A stretch of 37,531 bases of DNA, taken from positions 413,166 through 450,696 of the forward strand of contig BJOX01000217.1 of NCBI GenBank assembly GCA_009731375.1. The letters run 5' to 3'. The DNA is from Paulinella micropora. Its lineage: Eukaryota > Cercozoa > Imbricatea > Euglyphida. The translations under genes and the position numbers were made by a program. This document shows positions 29,556-37,531 of the stretch, one piece after another; position 1 is the first letter of the stretch, and every line of letters starts with the position of its first letter. The notes under the pieces were generated by a model. That model was not told the origin of the DNA, did not search any database, and worked only from the letters and a program-made list of their open reading frames with translations.

Positions 29556-31209
29556 TTACTCAATCTTGACCGTAAATTTGTTAAGTAGATACTCGAATTG
29601 TTCTTTCTGTAAATATTTTGTCATTACATCACCTATCTGCTTCTTCGTACCTACTTTTACAAACTTAATCTCACCGTCTCTCTGGTGCATAAAGTGTAAT
29701 TCTAAAGGTAAGTGTTTAGTTCCATTACCTGACATACCCCTCTCTGCCGCTAAAATTGTTTGAGAGTCATCCTCAAATAATTCTATCGGGCTCTTTTGGG
29801 CTATGTTTAGTTCTTGTGTGATGTGTTTCAGTGCAAGTCCCTCTCTAATGCACTCAGTTGCTGCAAATATTTCAGCATCATTGGAACTCAGGGCGATGCG
29901 ACTCTGTCGCTTTGATAACCATGCAACTGGATCGCTGCCCCATAGGATCACGAATCCAGTGCGGGACTTCCCTGTTTTCTTACCAACTTTGTGAGCCGCG
30001 TCGGGCCACATGGAAAGTTTTGGATAGGTTTGCCCTTCTTGCTTTGACTTAGGCTCATGGTAAGCTAAACCTCGATAAGAGTTAACTAAATAACGAAAGA
30101 TTCTGCCTAACATCGCATAAGTTATTCCCTTATCGATAGTTTGCATGACACTTGCCGAATTTAGTGCTTGTTCTATATCGGGTCTTGTCATCTTCGCGAG
30201 AAATAGCAAACGACCAACTAAACTAGGAATTGAAAATTTTTGCAAGCTGGCTGATTCCGACAGTTCCGTGAAATGTTCTTGCGCTGGAGTACTGACGGCT
30301 TTAGCAGAATCGTAACATACTTTTTTTAGTATCTGCTGTTGATATTTTCGCTGATGCAAAATTATTTTCCCGTTCGATTGCTCTATCTCTATTCCTTTGA
30401 ATTCACGGGCAATACCGAGTCTTTTGAGCGAGAAATGTTTTTCTAATGCGGACGCAAAACGCTCATATGCTTGTTTGTTTGGTGCTGTGAACAACAAGTC
30501 ATCTACATGAAATAGTCCTACTATCGCTTCTCTTAAAACTTTATCATTTCTACAAACATACATAAATCTGAATCTAGCAGTCTAAAACCTAGCTCCTCTA
30601 ACTTGGGTGCTAATATCTCATACCATCTTCTTCCTGCCTGAGGTGCGCCATATAAGGCACCATCTATACGCCATATCATCCCCTCATGCCCTTCTCTGTC
30701 TACACTCTCTGGCGCATATGCATAAACAGGGTCATTCATACGAGCATTCAGGTATGAATTTTTAAAATCTATGCCGTATAGTTTGTGTTTGTGCCAGGCA
30801 GCTAGTTTGGCGAGAAATAGAAGTGAATGGTGCGCGGTGCAAGGAACAAAGAGCTGATCTGGGTTATAGCTAACACCGGGTTCTAACATATCTCCCCGTA
30901 AAGCTAAACGAGACTTTATGAACTTTTTCCCGTTCTCAATGAATCTAACTTTACTTTGTGAACCCATGTCAATCTAACTATCTTACTAACTCCTGCCTTG
31001 CTTGCCTCCTTATGGGGTACCCATGTGTATGTGTTAAAGGATTGAAGAGCTTTTAGCTCTGCTTTCATACCCTCTAAATAATCTTTAGCTGTCAAACCTG
31101 TCTCTATGACATCTTTGGGTACTCTGACGTTTACATACAAATAAAAATCACGAATCTCATCTGCCACCATACGGTCATCGCATAAAAACATAGTAGCGGG
31201 ACTTTGCAA
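29556..31209 (-). pseudogene. Element B reverse transcriptase/RNase H fragment
   Basis: Three minus-strand frames (31209-30916, 30967-30533, 30563-29556) match the element A polyprotein from the start of the reverse transcriptase onward. Frameshifts lie near 30940 and 30545. Motif A (GIDFKNSYLNA), FHVDD and the RNase H residues remain readable. The protein ends KFTVKIE. Confidence 0.88.
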
Positions 31210-31221
31210 CGGGTATTCTGG

Positions 31222-31250
31222 TGGTTTCGGAATATTTTGCGAAACTTGTG
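31222..31250 (-). other. Deletion junction inside element B
   Basis: Minus-strand sequence matching A near 10250-10265 (CGCAAAATATTCCG) passes through a few unmatched bases into sequence matching A near 13075 (GAATACCCGTT). It marks the endpoint of a deletion of about 2.8 kb. Confidence 0.8.
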
Positions 31251-31341
31251 GACTTGTAGAAATTTTGGAGTCACGTAAAGTTTCAAATTCCTCGAAAACG
31301 AGTCTTTGCGAATTTTATGAGACTTTTCCAATGCCGCAGCT

Positions 31342-32802
31342 TTAAGACCGTCGTTCGTCTGGGTAGTAAGGAGATTTGGGGGGACGCAACACGGGACTTA
31401 CCGACAAATCCAACTCCGGGTAATCTGGGTCTTGTGTGGCGTGATATCCGCAGTACCTGGCATAAGATAATCGTTTCGCGTGATTTGCGTATACTCCCTT
31501 TCCTTTTGATTTTTCAACGGAAACATTACACGGTTTTTTGCGTCTGTTTATTCCGGCACATTTTGTGTCAGGCGTGACTCCGTAAGAACTCTCAAGCCTC
31601 AAAGGAGTTTCGTTAGGGTTAGGGATGACTGGGGAACTTCGTGAGGTGGCGGATACTAATCGCACTTTCTTGCCTTCTCCCCGTAGTGAGGAGGGACCTC
31701 GTAGGGTGGCCGATACTAACCGCACTTCCCGTCCTTCTCCACTCTCACTACGTCTATTCCCTACCCTAGGTGTGGTCTTTGTATCGTTCAAAAGGGCTTG
31801 GGGACTTGTAGATTTGTGATGAGGTGAGCTTGGTTGCTCGTCATCTCTTTCTCTTTCTTCCTCATCATCATCGCTCTTATCATAAGTGTTCCCCATATGG
31901 ATTAAAGCAACGTTTGTATCAGAGTCACTTTGTTCGTCTTCGTTTTTGTCGTTGCCGGTTGTTATCAAAGTGAGTGCTTTCTTTTTCTTATGAAAGGGTT
32001 TCTTTTTGTTTTTGTAATTGTTCTTTTGTTCGTTCTTTTCTTGTTCTGTGGTCTTGTCTTCTGTTTGATTCCGCTTCATTTTTCCTTCTTTGCGGAACTT
32101 TTCCGAAATCACCGGGCAATATCTCATGGTATGGCCTTTGGCATCACATCCGAAACACGTGACTTTGAGTGTCCAGTTTGGAGCTGTTTTTGGTCCCGGT
32201 TTATTGTCTCCCCTTTTCCCTTTGTTATCCATTAGGAGATTGGTCTCTTGCTGCTGCTTGCCATCCCGAGATTTCTTGTTGTTATGTTTGCGTATTTGAG
32301 CTTTTCTTTCACGGAATCTGTTACGTCTTTCTTTTTCTTCCCACATTAACCATCTTTCCTTAGATGCTTCACATAATTCCGAGAAATTTGATCTTTCCTT
32401 AGATGCTTCACATAATTCCGAGAAATTTGGTCTTAGTCTGGCCGGGAGATCATAGTGGTCCACCTGAAATTTATCCCCGAAAGCTGGATGGTAGCGCAAT
32501 TCCTTAAATAGCTTTTTCTTTGCTTCCTCATCGGAAAATGGCGTCCCACGTAAACTTTCAAGCTGAATTTTCTTTGCGAGAAATTCATTTAGCCAGTCTA
32601 CATACCTGTCACCTGCCCTTGGCCTCGTTCTCTCAAACTCTTCCTCTAACATGTACCTACCCGCTCCGGAAATGCATCCCCACTGGTCTCTTACTGCTAT
32701 CAACTCTTCAATGGGTTCTTTCGTCTTCTGTGTTCGCAGGAAGTTAGATACATTGTCTTTGGAAAAGGCCACAGGCAGACATAACTGCAAAGTTTTCATC
32801 AT
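31342..32802 (-). pseudogene. Element B Gag, C-terminal part
   Basis: This 486-residue frame closely matches the element A Gag core, the knuckle CFGCDAKGHTMRYC and the linker with the Cys/His module. A 39-bp in-frame duplication repeats SNFSELCEASKER (about 32350-32428). The frame ends at 31342 through a small lesion in the linker. Confidence 0.88.
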
Positions 32803-32875
32803 TTCATAATATTTCTTCCTTTCATAATATTTCTTCTCTTTGTGGACAGCTGTCTTTCTTCTTGTATATTGTTTT

Positions 32876-33297
32876 CTACTCAGTCTTTTCCTCTTCCTTG
32901 CTTCTTTCTCTTTCCACTCTCTTTTGTTCTGCTGTCATTTTATCCCAATCTTCTGGTTGTGTGTGATCTTCTTTCTTTGTCTGGGGTCTCAGTCTTCCTC
33001 TCAGACAGGTCACAGTGTCTGACTCTTCATCTTCCTCACTATAACTTATGGGCGAGTCGGGCTCTTCTAAATCTTCTGCTGCCTTAGCACTTGCTTCATC
33101 GTAAGGAAAATCCTTTTTGGCTTTAGCTGGGTCAGCCAAACGCCACAGATACCATCTCTGCCACGTGGACAGATACCCCTTGCATGTGCTCCTAAAACTT
33201 GCTTGACCAAGGCAGCCAAAAGCTTTGGTCATCGCCCTCGAATATGGGCACTTGACTCAATACGTGCTTTGGCACGCTTGCCTCCTTGACAAGGCTC
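32876..33297 (-). pseudogene. Element B Gag, N-terminal part
   Basis: The 33232-32876 frame matches element A Gag from the ADPAKAKKDFPYDEA segment onward. The GA run near 32918 has two fewer bases than in A, so here the N-terminal frame passes into the downstream Gag frame. It then hits a TAG near 32875 where A has a sense codon. Small indels near 33230 break the start of Gag. The ATG in the primer site is conserved. Confidence 0.75.
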
Positions 33298-33303
33298 ATA
33301 ACC
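33288..33303 (-). promoter_or_regulatory. Element B primer binding site
   Basis: On the minus strand this is GGTTATGAGCCTTGTC, identical to element A. Confidence 0.75.
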
Positions 33304-33611
33304 AACGGAATCTATCTCTCAAACGCAGAGTTTAGGGAAGCTACCCCGCTAAGGGTAAAGAATAACAGAAGAAAAGACTTTTAATAACTTTGGGTCACAC
33401 AAAATGTGATGACCTTAACAGAATGGTAATACTCATTTGATTCTAGGCATTCCAGACTATGATTCGCGAATACTCTAGAAAATGTCCTTGTCAGTAATAA
33501 AGGTATTAATAACTGTCCGGCCTATGAACCTGCCTATGACTAAGACTATCCAAATTACCGGCAAATTGACTAGGTGGACACGGTAACGGATATTAATAGT
33601 ACATTACAACG
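33303..33611 (-). repeat. Element B 5' LTR
   Basis: This 309-bp LTR is followed on the plus strand by CTGCA. Confidence 0.92.
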
Positions 33612-33616
33612 CTGCA

Positions 33617-34069
33617 ATGCACACAATATCACTGCCTTCTCGAGTTTCATGCTTCAGAAAATGTCTGACTTTATATTTTTAGACACACAAAAAAATAAGC
33701 CACAAAAAGTCAGGAATGTTCAACATAGGAGTTAAATTAACTACTTTCCAGCAACATTTAATGAAAAATACAACTCCTATGATGATTTTTTAATTTTTGC
33801 TTTGATTCATTACGACCAAAACATCACTTTGAAATTCGATGCGAGCGCATCGCTCCTTTCAATTTTATTGTTGAAAATGATGTTTTTGTTTACTGATGCT
33901 ATTCCAAGCCTCAGAACATGTGCACAGACCTCCTGAAATGCACACAAGGTCACTGCCTTCTCGAGTTTCATGCTTCAAAAAATGTCTGACTTTATATTTT
34001 TATACACACAAAAAATAAGCCACAAAAAGTCAGGAATGTTCAACTAGTGAACATAGGATTTAAATTAAA
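33617..34069. repeat. Local repeat: right half of the occupied copy and an empty second copy
   Basis: 28703-28826 plus 33617-33741 form one copy split by element B. 33813-34069 is a second, uninterrupted copy with the same order: a GAGCGCATCGCTC hairpin, ATGTGCACAGACCT, AATGCACACA, CTCGAGTTTCATGCTTC. No gene is seen. Its origin is unknown. Confidence 0.85.
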
Positions 34070-34394
34070 ACTGACCCTGCTTTATTAATTTTATTTCCGG
34101 TGAGATAAAAGTAAGGACGGTAATAAGTGGAAACTGTCACTACGAACTGAAAACCAAAGTTGAGTTTATAAACATTATTATCGCTAACGACATCATGTTG
34201 ATGGCAAGTTGCAAAATGAATGATTTCGTCTATGAAGACGCTGAGCTTGTCAAAATTGAAAGTTCTTGTCCCCAGCTTTCAAGAACTTTCCAAAATGGCT
34301 TCAGCATTGTTACTAGTATAGCATCACCATCGATAGAGAATGGTAAGATAAAAGTTGGGTGGTTTGCGTTTGAAAAATCGTGATAAATAAACCA

Positions 34395-37531
<3,137 letters not shown>

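Larger units (their letters stand above)
28827..33611 (-). mobile_element. Element B: internally deleted copy of the A family
   Basis: This 4785-bp element lies on the minus strand, with LTRs at 33303-33611 (5') and 28827-29131 (3') and the duplication CTGCA at 28822-28826 and 33612-33616. The primer site, polypurine tract and 3' region match element A. Internally, sequence matching A at about 10265 is joined directly to sequence matching A at about 13075 (junction near 31222). Roughly 2.8 kb, including the protease, integrase and the start of the reverse transcriptase segment, is therefore missing. Further frameshifts break gag and the reverse transcriptase. It could move only if proteins were supplied by another copy. 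The two LTRs are nearly identical, so insertion is recent. Confidence 0.92.

Noticed and set aside
34195-34383. 62-residue plus-strand ORF next to the CDC6 stop
   Set aside because: It is short, has no known domain and no repeat or promoter support; probably chance.

Overview
The window is eukaryotic nuclear DNA. At the right end a gene for the replication-licensing ATPase CDC6 is split by six GT-AG introns, and most of the rest is Ty1/copia LTR retrotransposons. A small AT-rich block at the left carries genes of the kind found in polinton-like viruses, virophages and giant viruses. Together these suggest a protist or alga with a repeat-rich genome. The sequence does not let me name the species, and I infer the host type only from this mix. 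Two 10-N assembly gaps are present (196-205 and 5667-5676).

Layout. (1) 1-2670: three minus-strand genes, namely a probable family B DNA polymerase fragment, a small basic/coiled-coil protein and a GIY-YIG nuclease with a zinc finger. The last two share an upstream promoter-like block. (2) 2680-7944: about 5 kb, G/T-rich on the plus strand, with no convincing gene. It holds a 62-bp tandem repeat, two copies of a GGGTCTGTC hairpin, long G runs and a possible polypurine tract followed by an LTR start. (3) 7945-15495: copia element A, almost intact, flanked by the target duplication GTGTT and inserted just upstream of the 3' end of an older element E. (4) 15584-19410: the E polypurine tract and 3' LTR start, a minus-strand gag-only remnant (D) with its primer site at 18676-18692, then non-coding DNA. 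(5) 19411-28426: copia element C, a second family, with LTRs and the duplication ATATG, but a decayed coding region. (6) 28827-33611: element B, a minus-strand copy of the A family with about 2.8 kb deleted from its middle, inserted into one copy of a duplicated local repeat whose other copy survives empty at 33813-34069. (7) 34395-37366: the C-terminal 447 residues of CDC6 in seven exons, every intron filled with tandem repeats, ending at a CTA-repeat at the window edge.

Several signals cut across the elements. A, B, C and D all have a primer site matching the anticodon half of a CAU-anticodon tRNA(Met), as in Drosophila copia, rather than a tRNA 3' end. A, C and D share a Cys-x9/10-Cys-x25-27-Cys-x2-His module between the Gag zinc knuckles and the protease. 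A and C share a Tudor/SH3-like module after the integrase, and a 22-nt identical motif with the palindrome AAGCGCTT in the 3' untranslated region. These shared modules are the best candidates for undescribed biology here, together with the repeat-filled introns of CDC6.
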